A stretch of DNA of 64,000 nt from the NCBI GenBank assembly GCA_015179125.1, contig WHVA01000175.1, forward strand, positions 1 through 64,000, in the 5' to 3' direction. Below are positions 12,051-24,295 of the stretch, piece by piece. Both the position numbers and the translations under genes were made by a program. This DNA is from Gautieria morchelliformis. Taxonomy: Eukaryota > Basidiomycota > Agaricomycetes > Gomphales > Gomphaceae. Every line of letters begins with the position of its first letter. Position 1 is the stretch's first letter. The notes below the pieces were generated by a model, which saw only the letters and a program-made list of their open reading frames with translations, had not been told where the DNA came from and did no database searches.

Positions 12051-12654
12051 CGTGGTGCCTCAAGAGACCTTCTGTCATGGCATATTTAGCATTGGGTTCC
12101 GAGTCATCTTACCAATTCTGCTGCCCAGACCCCCACGATAATCAATTACGCATGTGCAGCCGTGATCTAGATAACTAGATTACCCATTTCTTGGCGCCAC
12201 TATAGGCTATCAAGTAGAACTTCGGTTTGAAAGTTAGAAGCCAGTGCATTGATGCCAATGGAACTAGTAACACGTGCGCGTGAACTCAAGTTGAAGGCCG
12301 GCCAGTTCAATGTACATGGTGAAGGTGGAATAGTAATGAGGTCTAAATAAGTACTAATAGCATTTTCCATTAACTTCCTTTACGGGTGCTGTGGCGTTAG
12401 GCGCCGCAGCATCTGATCTGGTACTGTAGGCTTATCTGGCTAGCTGCTGATTTATCTCAGTAGCAGAACGATACACTGCACGATCGTTTAAGTATACACC
12501 GCAGATGTATGTATGTCCTACAAGCTTCAGACAGAGCCCAAGGCTCTCACGCTACCGTCGTTCTAGAGTCGAGTCGCCTCGGTTCAAATACTGCACTCGA
12601 AGGCAGGCTCTTGGTGGCACAGCTAAGACTATGTGTGATTCATGTCTGCCATTG
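12051..12654. other. Intergenic region, MFS promoter and MTO1 3' flank
   Basis: I see no gene or RNA in this 604-base gap. The open frames on the plus strand that start here run antisense through MTO1 exons and have no protein-like character. Confidence 0.4.
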
Positions 12655-15600
12655 TCAAGTTGCCAGGAAAGCTTGCTCGGGAGCCTGAATTTGTTTGGCG
12701 GCCCGTCTCACGAACCTCAGGAGCGTAATTAGAGATGTTGGTGTCATACCCTCCATTCGTTTTGCAGCACCCTATGACTGTGTCAAAGAACTCAGAGTAG
12801 CAGCGTCGCGTGACTCACAATGCTTGCGGGCCTCACTGTCCCTAATCTTTCGCGTATCTCTTCGGAGAGGCCAGGGACTTCACTGTAATCAATATCTGGG
12901 GCAAGAAGAAGGCTTTCATCGTCGTGGAAAAGTTTTAAATCTGCTTGCTGGCGCCGCAGGTGAGACATGTAGCTACCTAGAAAATACCAATATGGTCAGT
13001 GATGTCCACTGGCGGAACAAGGAAATCTGATCGTGGCACACCCTCGATATCGATTCGTGTGAGCATAGCGGGATCTACGTCGGCAAGACCAGGGAAAACA
13101 ACCATGAGATCGGCCGTAGAAATATGAGGATGTCGAAGCATGTCAAATGCCCTGGAAGATTGTATGTCGACAGAGGGGGAAATAAATGAACGATCAGACT
13201 CACGATCGGAAGATGCCGTCTCTATGAACGTCAAACCCTTTTGCTGACCAGCCCTTATTGGTGCATTGGCGTGTGTAAGTCAAAGTTAGTACGACTCCAA
13301 AAAAGAGACCTGCCTGGGGGGATAACGAACATCCTTGCAACATATTAATTATTCGTGCCATCTCGTCTCTCACCGTGGTAAAGGCAGACCATCGCCTTTC
13401 TGACACAGCGCCAGCTATTCTGCCTAGTAGTACTAACGTCGAGTTTGTTGCGACGCTCGAATAGTATTGAACCCACCTTTTTTTGTTAATCTTGAATCAG
13501 CATTGTCACTCCTTATTGTCATGCGATATTCGGACCTCGAGGTGAACATGCGATCTATGACGTAGCCCTTTGTATCCATGTCATGTGAGTGAAGTAAACA
13601 TGACTCACAAGGCTCTTCCGCGCCCTTGATAACTAAATCATCAACCATAACACCAATAAAGCCGTCCGCACGACTGATAAGCAGAGGGGGGCGACCTAGG
13701 GAGGAAAGTCCAGCGTTGATTCCGGCAAGAACACCCTGGGCAGCGGCTTCCTCGTAACCCGTCGTCCCTGAGAATGTATCTGGTCAGAGCCGGACCTAAA
13801 CATTGAATGCACCCAAACCGTTAATTTGTCCTGCTAGATAAAGACCCTAAAGAGCATGTCAGGGTCAATTTCTAACGTCAACGGCCAACTCACTCGTATT
13901 GGCTTAGTCTCTAAAGTGGCTGATCACAGATGAGAATCAACAAGTGTGACGAGCAATGGGTAACTGTATAATGCGAATGGTTATCGCCCTTTACTTACCG
14001 CGCAGCTGTCTTGGGTCGACGAAATCGTATTCTACACCATAGGCAGGCCTCACCATTTGGACGCTCTCCAACCCCGGGATGGTACGTAACATGGCCACTT
14101 GCACGTCTTCAGGAATGGAGCATGACAACCCATTGGGATATATTACATCTGGGACACCATATATGAGAAAACAGGGGCATTGATGAGAAGCATGATCCAT
14201 ACCCGAGTCGTAGCCTTCTGGTTCCAACCACACGCGGTGGCTAGTCTTGCTTGCAAAGCGTGTAATCTTTGCTTCGAGGGAGGGGCAATAACGTGGGCCT
14301 GGAGGAGAGTGTGCGGGGTCGAGATCGTAAGATTCTCAAGCAAGGTGATGTGATTTACCTTTTTTGGTTTCCTGGATATGCACACTTCGATGCATATTAT
14401 CGCGAATGATTTGATGGGTAGCTGGAGTTGTAGCCGTGGCATAACAGGCAAGTTGATTGTCCTGGGCGGGTTAATTTTATAAGGCGAATGGTTGATTAGG
14501 GTATGAAACAAAACACTCACTTTATTGGGAATATTTTTCGTCAAGTAACTGAAAGGCTGTGGATTCGCGTCTCCATCCTGCTTTTCAAGTGCCGTAAAGT
14601 TCACAGTGCGTCCGTCAAGGCGAGCTGGTGTCCCTGTCTGCAGTCTGCCAAGCTTAAAGTTGTAGGTCCGAAGAGTGTGGGAAAGGCCTGACAACATATA
14701 ACAAGGATATTGGACTTCTGGCTGATCAGAACATTGACACTTCTTACCCGTTGTAGGAGATGCAGGGTCATTCAGCCTTCCTGCAGGAAACGATTGTTCA
14801 CCTTCAAAATAATAAACACTGCTCTAGAAGTGAAAGTAAACAATCATATTCACCAATGTGAATTTCTCCAGACAAGAAAGTTCCTGTGCAAATAACAACA
14901 CTAGAACACGAGATAGTTTCACCTGTATCTGAAACAAGTACCGCACTTGTCAGTTGTCGAATTTTCCCACATATTAATGTTGCGAGCAGATTCACCCAAC
15001 TTCACGCCAGTTATAGAACCGATCTCGTTTGATGAGAAGGTCCCATCACCGGGCGAACGGTTGACGATTAAGTCGAAGACGCTCGCGGCACAAACGTCAA
15101 GGTTGGGATAATGCATCAGTATTTTTTGCATGTGTTGTTTATATAAATTACGATCCATCTGGGCGCGTGGTCCCCATACAGCAGGGCCTTTGGAGCGGTT
15201 AAGGATTTGAAATTGAATTCCAGCTCTATCTGAAGATCCCGGAGATGTGAGTCGAAAGTGAAAACTGGGATACCACAGCGATCTGACCTGCTACATCGCC
15301 CATTACACCATCTAGTGCATCGATTTCTCGAACAAGGGTACCCTTTCCTACGCCGCCTATTGATGGGTTACAGGACATCTCGCCAATTGTGTCCAGTTTC
15401 TGGGTGAGAAGAAGGGTACGTGCACCTGTTCGCGCAGACCCAGCAGCTGCTTCACACCCTGCATGACCACCTCCAATTATGCAAACTGTGAAGGCCGATG
15501 TAAGAGAAGATGTTACAAGGTTAAATATTAGGGGTGCATAAACCATCGTAGGTCATGGCTGAAGGAAGCGAAGTATACGTGGCCAGCATCCGACATTGAC

Positions 15601-15655
15601 AGTGTCTGCTGAGATTTCGAAGTTTTTGGAGGCCATGGGATGTCCGACAAAGCAT
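12655..15655 (-). CDS. MTO1: Mitochondrial tRNA uridine-5-carboxymethylaminomethyl enzyme MTO1 (GidA/MnmG)
   Basis: MTO1 works with MSS1 in mitochondria to modify the wobble uridine of several tRNAs, using FAD and a folate one-carbon donor. I chose the start at 15655 ([15 protein letters not shown]) because it gives an arginine-rich, acid-poor leader like a mitochondrial presequence. A 58-nt intron (15543-15486) then joins it as [17 protein letters not shown], the FAD-binding GxGxxG. Further motifs: [64 protein letters not shown]-like segment, DNQLACYAT-like segment, [49 protein letters not shown] and [22 protein letters not shown]. The C-terminal helical domain ends near [16 protein letters not shown] with the stop at 12655-12657. 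About a dozen short introns. It appears whole. Confidence 0.9.
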
Positions 15656-17140
15656 TTCGCGGCTCTTACGTAATATTATGTAATCACGGTATCGTAAGCG
15701 CCCACAGTCACTGATGAATCCACACGGTCCAGTGGCACACAATGCCGCCGCGCTACTCAAAATTATTTTGTTCCTCAGAAGACCATTTTGAAGTGACACC
15801 ACAGGATACTTTGTCCGCCCCGGTTCCAATGATATTAGCACGGCATGTACATCGTCAGGAAGCATAACCACCCCATCTTTTTCAACGAAATCAACCAGAA
15901 CAGAGACAAGCGTGCGGCTGCAGTTAAACAGATCAAAACAGGATTTCCCTTTGACAGATGTCTATTTTACTGCGCCAGCACTCTTTGGCCTGGCTTGCCT
16001 GATTCAATCTACGAATAACGCCAGGAAACCACAAAGCTCAAGCTTCAAGCCCGAAGACATTGCCCAGGACACGAATGTCGTCCTCGACATTGCCCCTAAA
16101 TCCATAGGGATGGGGTATTGATATTTTGCACTCTGCTGGTGAGCAGACAATCAGGTCCTAGTTGCCCGCATCAAGGCCATGCGTGACCAAGCGCGGTGAG
16201 CGAGATGCTCAATTGACACTATACCTTCTAATAGCATCCAATATTCCCAAAATTTTGGTTGATCGCGCAATTCTGATGCATCTGTTTCCGTATCGTGGTT
16301 GCTGCCTGGATGGTTCCTATTCCCCCATAACACACTTGGTCTGCCGTGATAGAAATGAGGTTTGGCATGTTGGGCACGTAGAATACTTAATTTGGACACC
16401 TTGTTGCATGTACACGTGCCTACGAGCTTTAGTCTCAAGTAATTAGCAGTGAGTTTTAAACTTCCATGATTAGGCATGTGTACAACCTGATCATGATCGT
16501 CGAGAAGCCGAGGACAATTTCCAGTGTCCAGTGTACCGAATTTTAGTTCCCAGACTTGGTACCTACCCAAAGGTCCAGCCTGGTGAAAAGCGGTTGTGCT
16601 GGCATCTGTCAGGATCCGGAAAGATCTGCTCCCTCAAAAAAAGTCCGGCCAGAGCAGATAAGTGAGACAATAGCAGCTGAGAGCAGAGTGCGAGCGCCGG
16701 GAACGTACCGCTTCGAGTAGCTCAATCTGCCGTAGTCTGCATAAATCAGTTAGAATAGGCTTTTGAAAAAAGCAGACCAGAGCATATTTAGAAATTTTAC
16801 TGAAAGCAGATTAGAGCACATTAGAAAATATATCTATTACTAGCAACTGGCTACAAAACAGATTCTAGCAGTGTCTGTCCGCCGCTCGTCATCGAATACG
16901 ACAAACAGCCGTAATCACCGAAAAACGTGCAGTCTACGCAAGGGCTGTTAACGGTACACGCCTCTGATTAAGGCTGACCACTCACCATAGCCAGACAGAA
17001 CGCAGCTGCGATACGGCACAGAGCTGTTACCTGAATGGTCGCACCTTTGATCTTTCTGCACAAGCTGAACCATAGCGTTAACTACGATATGGTCAAGCTA
17101 ATTATGTTGAGGAAAAATGCTCACCCCTCGACGTTCGCCG
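15656..17140. other. Unassigned region upstream of MTO1
   Basis: Open segments exist but I cannot assign them. On the minus strand, 15871-15653 is open and includes DGVVMLPDDVHAVLI and PVVSLQNGLLRNKII, and 16450-16151 is open with ELRDQPKFWEYWMLLEGI. They are protein-like but I recognise no family and cannot join them with confidence. At 16770-16832 there is a pair of degenerate direct repeats of about 26 bases (AGCAGACCAGAGCAT and AGCAGATTAGAGCAC). The rest looks non-coding. Confidence 0.35.
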
Positions 17141-18054
17141 ATGCTTGACTTTGTCCCCACGGTATGTCTGGGGAGTCACCATCAGTGGCGTGGTATCGGT
17201 GGGCTGTATGCGTACGGGAAGTGCCCGATCACCCTGCGGCCCCAGACGTGTGTCCATATCCAAACCTGACCTGTGCACGGGTGCGGGTGCAGGCGGGCAC
17301 GTCAACGCCACGACTGGCTACCAGCTCGTTGCGCGCACATTGGGATATCAGGACTCCAACTCAAAAACTTCTTTAACATCTTCCATTGTTAAATGGAAGA
17401 TGTTAAAGAAGTTTTTGAGTTGGCTGAGTCAGCCTGGCAAGCGAAGAAACAAGGCCACTGTCGGGAAGATCACACGGCGCAGCGGGCGCGATGGGCGGGC
17501 TGCACCCTCGGCTGCAGCTGTGCAGGTGCGCTGCTGGGTGACGGTGCACGGAGGGAGGACGGCAATGTCAATGTGAATGTGTGTGGGGAGCGCTGGACCG
17601 GGCTCTCAGCTGGATGGATATCTTGTAGGCAGCTCTAATGGGGGGATACGGAGGAGGGTGGTGGGCGAGACCATGGTTGAACATTGATGGGGGGATGGAA
17701 GAAGCGGGGAATGTGGCGAGAGGAGAGAAAGAAAGAGCCCTTGCGTTGCATATATGTGATTTCCCTTCTGTTGGGGTACCGGTACTTGTCGTGATCAATT
17801 GCTTGGGGTTTTTCCGGTGCTGAACATTTTTTTCGTTGATATTTATAGTTTCTGCGCTGACTACAAGCTGAGCAAAGTCTGGGCACAGCAAAAGCTAGCA
17901 AAAGCAAAGTAGATTTTACGAAATGTTACAAATGTTAGTCCCCAAGTCACAGTCCCAGTCATTTCAAGTAGCCGGATTTCAGTTTTTCGAGTGGGTTTAC
18001 CAAATACGCAGATTTGAGAGCAGATACTACCCGATTAGCGCAGTTTGCAGATTT
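17141..18054. other. GC-rich unassigned stretch containing a large hairpin
   Basis: Bases 17141-17640 are GC-rich and open in more than one plus-strand frame, but no product looks familiar. The centre is the perfect foldback at 17356-17423. A plus-strand frame starting at 17393, inside the right arm, reads MEDVKEVFELAESAWQAKK, which is protein-like for about 20 residues and then becomes low-complexity. The last 150 bases before the LTR show nothing recognisable. Confidence 0.35.
17356..17423. repeat. Perfect foldback, 32-bp arms, 4-nt loop
   Basis: Bases 17356-17387 are an exact reverse complement of 17392-17423 around the loop GTTA (17388-17391). There are no mismatches, and the match stops abruptly on both outer sides. 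Such a perfect long stem implies a recent inverted duplication or strong selection on the hairpin. No tRNA, terminator or TIR signature is visible. An assembly or cloning fold-back artefact is also possible. Confidence 0.9.
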
Positions 18055-18544
18055 TGTCAGGGGACACCCTGTTTTCCATTTCCAGTTCCGACACCACACC
18101 CAGTTCCGACTCTATTTCCGACTCTGCTTCCGGTTCTGATTCCATCTCCGCCTCCGCTTTCGGAAATGATTCCGCTTCTGGGAGAACTTCCACCAGTTCT
18201 GTTCGCCTTGCCAGTTCCACTCCAATTTCCGACTTCCGCTCTCGGAACAGTGTCGGAAATCAAACGACTTGCGTAATAGGTGGCATCAAGGGTCGATCAA
18301 GGGTCAGGGTGGTCAGGGAGATGCAGGGTTGATGGCGGGTGCCAAGTGTTGTCCCTGGCTGCGCAACGTAGTATAATACGGGCTCGCTGACATTGGGGGT
18401 CCTTAGACTTTTCTCTTTGGATTTCCCCTTGTCAGGTGAGAATCCCCTCTCTTGTATACTCTGTTCATTTATACGTACTTTGGATTTCCCCTTGTCAGTT
18501 GTGTGGTAGTGTGATCTCCACAACCAGCCAGGGTTGCCCTTACA
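18055..18544 (+). repeat. 5' LTR of the Ty3/gypsy-type element
   Basis: 490 bp, TGTCA...TTACA, matching the 3' LTR at about 95%. The first 200 bases are full of TTCCG-type hexamers. The flanking five bases (GATTT) do not match those after the 3' LTR (ACGAC). Confidence 0.92.
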
Positions 18545-21500
18545 GCAGAAAAGTCTCTCCCCTAGAGGACTGGCGGTCGTACTGCGCGTTGCATTCGCCA
18601 TAGGTGCGTTCAGAATCGGAGACAGCGACTCGGAGATCGCAACCTCTTCCGCACACACAGCGTACGACAGCCCCTCTTCTTACGTCGAGCTCCCAACCCC
18701 GGAAATCCCGTCCCATATTTCTCCTTCCGACATGGATCTGGACGATCGTCTTCGGAATATGGAGGAGGAACTGACACGGAACCGGATGAAGACCAACGTG
18801 ATTGAAACAGCCTTACAAGCGATTTTGGCTAAGTTAGATATTCCACAAAGTGGTGGAAATGAAATGCTGGACGATCCGGATTTCGGAAAAGCGGAAGTAG
18901 CAGAAGAGAGGGTCTCCGCGAAGTTAGCAAAGGTCAAACCTGCAACTCCGGTGGACTTTGATGGAGATCGGGAGAAGGGACGCGCGTTCTTCAACACATG
19001 CAGCATCTACTTTGCAATTGTCGGAGACCTCTTTCCGAACGACCAGGCTCGGATTCACTGGGCATTGTCCTTTTTCAAGTCGGACCGTGCAGCCCGTTTT
19101 GCAAACAAGGTGATCCGACATGAAGCAAAGGGCAAGGGGAACTACTTCTGGGACTGGGACGCCTTCGAGAAAACATTTTCCGACCAGTTCTGCCCGAAAA
19201 ACGAGCAGCTCACAGCCTTAACGAAGCTCGAGGGGACCAGCTGGTACCAGGCCAAGGATCTGGTCGATGACTACATCGATCGCTTCCAGGAGCTCATCGA
19301 CCTTGCGGAGTATGACGACGACAAGACGATCGTCAGCAAATTCCGACGAGGACTTGATCTGACACTCCAGAACCAAGTTGCGCTGCTTGGGGATGGAGCT
19401 CCAGATTTTGATGACCCGGAAGGGTGGTACCAAGCTGCGCAGAGGGTGTCCCAGAACAGGGAAGCAAACGAGGCCTTTGTGGAGACAAACTGGAACATGA
19501 CACGCAGTTCCGCTCGTCCTACTCCACCCATGCCAAAACCCGGAAGTGCATTCATTCCCACACGGAAAATATTTCCGATGGTTGTTCTGCCTGCTCCTAT
19601 TAGGAACCCTATCCCCCCTCCCTCGAAGAGTGGCCCTGTCCCGATGGATGTTGACCGCATGCGCGGAAAAGGCCACGGAACCATCACCTGCTTCCGATGC
19701 CGACAACCAGGCCACTATGCCCGCGAGTGCCCCCAAGCCTTTGACATCCGGCTTATGACCACAGAGGAGAAACTTGAGCTCCTTCCAGAGTTCCTCGCAC
19801 TCACAGACATAAGCGGAGTGCCCACTGCAGAAGGAATTTCCGAAAATGCGGAACATGGTCCACCGGAAGCGGAGGATGCGTCGGATTTTGTGACGTGCAG
19901 CGGGTGAGATGTGTGCCCCTGCTGCCTGTACATAACCAGTTTGCCTGTCTTGAAGTAGAGAATGAAAAGCCCCCACTCCCCTCACTTCGTACAGACCCAC
20001 CGGATAAAGTCACACAAAAACCAAATCCGTCACCCCATCCATCCCGCATCCGCCCTTGGGAGAAACGCCTCCGAAGCGCTATGTCGTCGCTGCCACCCCT
20101 GGCCCCAAGTCACTAGTCATTAAGGTGGAGATCCAGACGACAGATACGGCGGAAGTCAAATCCGGACCCACCCTTGTCGATTGTGGGGCCACTGGTCAGT
20201 TTATAGACCGGGACTATGTGGAACGGAACCGACTGACCACGTGGAAGTTGCAACATGCAATCCCGGTGTTCAATGTGGATGGAAGCCCCAATGAGGCAGG
20301 GTCCATCACGGAGATAGTAGACACAATTCTCCGCTACGATGGGCACCAGAACGCACTTCCTTTGCAGTCACCAGCCTGGGGAAGCAAGACATCATCCTCG
20401 GGTTTACCTGGCTTCAGGAGTACAACCCGGAGATCAATTGGCAGACTCGGAAGGTACTGATGAGTCGGTGCCCAGCCAAGTGTCACATGTGCCGGTCGAA
20501 GTGCAGAAGGAACGCCAGGAGCAGCGGAAGACCGAACGGCTCATACAGACATGTCGTTCTGGCCCCCATCCACTGCTTGCACAAGAAGACTGGAAGCGGA
20601 ATTTGAACCGGATCCCACTTCCAATTCCGATTCCGATTCCGACGTCATCCGACTCAGCCGGAAGAGACACTGGCGGAAGGGGAGTGCTTGCTGTACGTAA
20701 ACCTTCCCCAGAAGCGGAACACATCCGCGCCACCGGAAAATTTCGCAACGCCTTGCTGAAGCCTCCAAGAAGCATGATAAAGTGGAGGGGAAATTCCGGA
20801 GTACCTGTGGGAGTTCGAGGATGTCTTTCCAAGGAGTCGTTTGATGCCCTGCCTCCACAAAGCTGTGGGACCACCCATCGAGTTGGAGCCTGGGTCAAAG
20901 CCCACCAACTGCAAGGTCTACCCGCTGTCACCCAAGGAGCAGGTAGAGCTCGATGCATTCCTTGCGGAAAACCTCCGTACAGGGAGGATCTGCCCCTCCA
21001 AGTCACCCATGGCATCTCCGGTGTTCTTCATCAAGAAGAAGGATGGCTCGCTCAGACTTGTGCAGGATTACCGGGCCTTGAATGCGATCACGATCAAGAA
21101 CCGGTACCCCATTCCACTCATTTCCAAACTGATCACACAACTCCATGGGGCAAGGTACTTCACTAAGCTGGATGTCCGCTGGGGCTTAATAATGTTCGGA
21201 TCCGGGAGGGGATGAGTGGAAGGCCGCGTTCCGCACCAACTGAGGACTCTTTGAGCCACAGGTCATGTTCTTTGGCCTCACCAACAGTCCTGCCACGTTC
21301 CAGATGATGATGAATGACATTTCCGTGACATGATAGCAGAAGGGGTTGTCTGTGTCTACCTCGATGACATCCTCATCTTCACAAAAACAATGTCGGAACA
21401 TCGGGAGGTTGTGCGGAGAGTGCTGGAACGGCTCCGGGAGTACAATCTGTGTCTCAAGCCAGAAAAGTGCGAATTTGAGCGGACGCAGATAGAGTATCTT

Positions 21501-23805
21501 GGGGTGATTGTGTCGGAGGGAAAGGTGGAAATGGACCCGGTCAAAGTTTCCGGTGTATCGGATTGGCCTGTGCCGCAGAACAAGAAGGAGGTCCAGTCCT
21601 TCATTGGGTTTGTCAATTTCTACCGGCGGTTCATCAAGGACTTCTCCTGCCACGCCCATGCCCTCTTCGACCTCACCAAGAAGGAGGTTGGGTGGCGGTG
21701 GGGAGAGCCGGAACAGGCCTCCTTTGACAAACTCAAGGAGCTGATCACTTCTGCCCTGGTCCTGATCTTTCCCGACGACTCTCGCCCTTATCGAGTCGAG
21801 GCGGATTCTTCCGACACAGCTACCGGAGCGGTCTTGTCGCAACAGTCATCAGAAGATGGTGGGGGGTGGCATCCGATTGCCTTTTTCTCTAAAAGCCTTA
21901 GTCCAGTCGAGCGGAACTATGAGATCCACGACAAGGAGATGCTGGCAATCATCCGAGTGCTGGAGGAGTGGCGACACTTCCTCGAGGGTGCCCTATGCCC
22001 ATTTGAGATCTGGACAGACCACAAGAACCTCGAGTACTTCCACACGTCTAAGAAGTTGAACCGACGACAAGCACGGTGGTCCCTACACCTGTCCTGGTTC
22101 GACTTCATGCTCCACCACCGCCCCGGCCGCACCATGGGCAAGCCCGATGCCCTATCCCGCCGTGCGGATCATGGAAGCGGAAGTGGAGACAACGCTGATA
22201 TGACACTACTCCACCCAAGTCTCTTTGCAATCCATGCCCTCGAAGGAGTGACTGCAGTTGGGGTGGAAGCGGAAATGCTCCGGGACATCCAGAGGCAGTA
22301 CCGGAATGGAGAGAAGGAGGAGTCGGTGGTGAAGGCGGTGGAGGAACTTCGGAAAGGGCACTCACGGTCTGTATGGGCAGCGGAATGGTCGGAACGTGAT
22401 GGGCTGCTCCACTTCAGAGGCAAGGTCTATGTTCCAAGTGGGGCGGACTTCCGCCGCCGCATCGTGTCCCAGCACCATGACACACGGGTCACTGGGCATG
22501 CTGGCAGGTGGAAGACGCTGGAGTTAGTGGCTCGGAACTACTGGTAGCCTCAGATGTCCCGCTACATTGGACAGTACGTAAAGACATGTGACCTTTGTCT
22601 CCGAACCAAAGCACAACAACATCCGCCCATCGGAGAACTTGTTCCACTCCCGACTCCAGAATCCCACTGGGACACCATCAGTGTTGACTTCATCGTTGAA
22701 CTCCCAGAGTCTCATGGCTACAACACGATCATGAACGTCGTGGACTCGGTAAGCAAGGTGTCCCACTTCATTCCGACGCACACAACAATCACAGCCCTTG
22801 GAGCGGCCCGCCTGTTCCTTGCGCATGTCTGGAAGTTGCATGGGCTCCCGAAGCAAGTCGTTTCTGACCGAGGTCCGCAGTTTGTCGCGGAACTGACTCG
22901 GGAACTCTACCGCCTGCTTGGCATAAAGCTGGCTACCACCACAGCATACCATCCGCAGGGCGACGGACAGACAGAACAGGTCAATCAGGAGTTGGAGCAA
23001 TATCTCCCCCTCTTTGGCAATGAGAGGCAGGATGACTGGGATGAGTTACTTCCACTGGCGGAATTCCAATACAACAACCATGTACATTCCGCCACACAAC
23101 AGACTCCCTTCATGCTTGACTCCGGACGACACCCGCGGATGGGCTTCGAGCCATGCCAGGCTGACTCCCGACTCGAGACGGTCAATGAGTTCCGGGACTG
23201 CATGGACTCCACCCTTTCGGAAGCCAAGTCGGCCCTTGCGAAGGCCAAGGATGACATGGCAAGGTACTACAACCAACGCCGGGTTCCTGCCCCAGAGTAC
23301 CAAGTTGGAGACAAGGTGTATCTAGATGCAAGTGACATCCGCACCACACGCCCTTCGCAGAAGCTTGCCCACCGCTACCTTGGGCCCTTCACGGTGATGC
23401 GGAGGGTTGGACGGAATGCATACTGCCTCCGACTTCCGATGTCCATGTCCCGCCTCCACCCCATCTTCAACGTGGTGAAGTTACTCCCTGCTCTTAAGGA
23501 CCCAATTCCAGGTCGGAAGGCTCATCCACCACCTCCACCGGAAATTGTAGATGGGGAAGAGCACTATGTGGTGGAACGGATCCTGGACAGCCGGTTTGTG
23601 TGAGGATGACTCCAATTCCTTGTGAAATGGGAAGGGTATGGGTATGAGGAGAATTCGTGGGTCCCGGAGCAAGATGTCTCCGCTCCAGACAAACTCCGTG
23701 AGTTCTATAGGACACACCCTGGTGCCCCTCGCCGAATCCGCTCACTGGCATTTCAATCCCTCGTGTCCCGTGCTTCGAGGACGCAGCACGCTAGAGGGGG
23801 GGTGA

Positions 23806-24295
23806 TGTCAGGGGACACCCTGTTTTCCATTTCCAATTCCGACACCACACCCAGTTCCGACTCCATTTCCAACTCCAGTTCCGGTTCCGATTCCATCTCC
23901 GCCTCCCCTTTCGGAAATGATTCCGCTCCTGGGAGAACTTCCACCAGTTCTGTTTGCCTTGCCAGTTCCACTCCAATTTCCGACTTCCACTCTCGGAACA
24001 GTGTCGGAAATCAAGCGACTCCCGTAATGGGTGGCATCAAGGGTCAATCAAGGGTCAGGGAGGTCAGGGGGATGCAGGGTTGATGGCGGATGCCAAGTGT
24101 TGTCCCTTGCTGCGCAGCGTAGTATAATATGGGCTCGCTGACATTGGGGGTCCTTAGACTTTTTTCTTTGGATTTCCCCTTGTCAGGTGAGAATCCCCTC
24201 TCTTGTATACTCTGTTCATTTATACATACTTTGGATTTCCCCTTGTCAGTTGTGTGGTAGTGTGATCTCCACAACTAGCCAGGGTTGCCCTTACA
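23806..24295 (+). repeat. 3' LTR of the Ty3/gypsy-type element
   Basis: 490 bp and directly preceded by a polypurine tract. It shares the TGTCA...TTACA ends and the same length as the 5' LTR. The open frame at 24295-25110 begins exactly at its right edge. Confidence 0.92.

Larger units (their letters stand above)
18055..24295 (+). mobile_element. Ty3/gypsy-type LTR retrotransposon (chromovirus-like), broken
   Basis: A 6.24-kb element bounded by two 490-bp LTRs that start TGTCAGG and end CTTACA. Parts in order, with rough spans: gag about 18730-19900 with a CCHC zinc knuckle (CFRCRQPGHYARECP) near its end; protease about 20110-20400 (LVDCGATG); reverse transcriptase about 20840-21560 (YLDD); RNase H about 21760-22150; integrase about 22200-23480 with the HHCC zinc region and D,D-35-E core; a chromodomain-like tail about 23580-23720. 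A purine tract (AGAGGGGGGG) sits just before the 3' LTR. The order and chromodomain-like tail fit chromoviruses. The two LTRs differ at roughly 25 of 490 sites (about 5%), mostly transitions; with an assumed 1e-8 changes per site per year this is of the order of 2-3 million years. It is broken, with about four to six breaks in the coding part. No target-site duplication is visible. Confidence 0.92.

Noticed and set aside
20339-21166. 275-codon ORF inside the LTR element
   Set aside because: Out-of-frame shadow with no conserved motif; not a separate gene.
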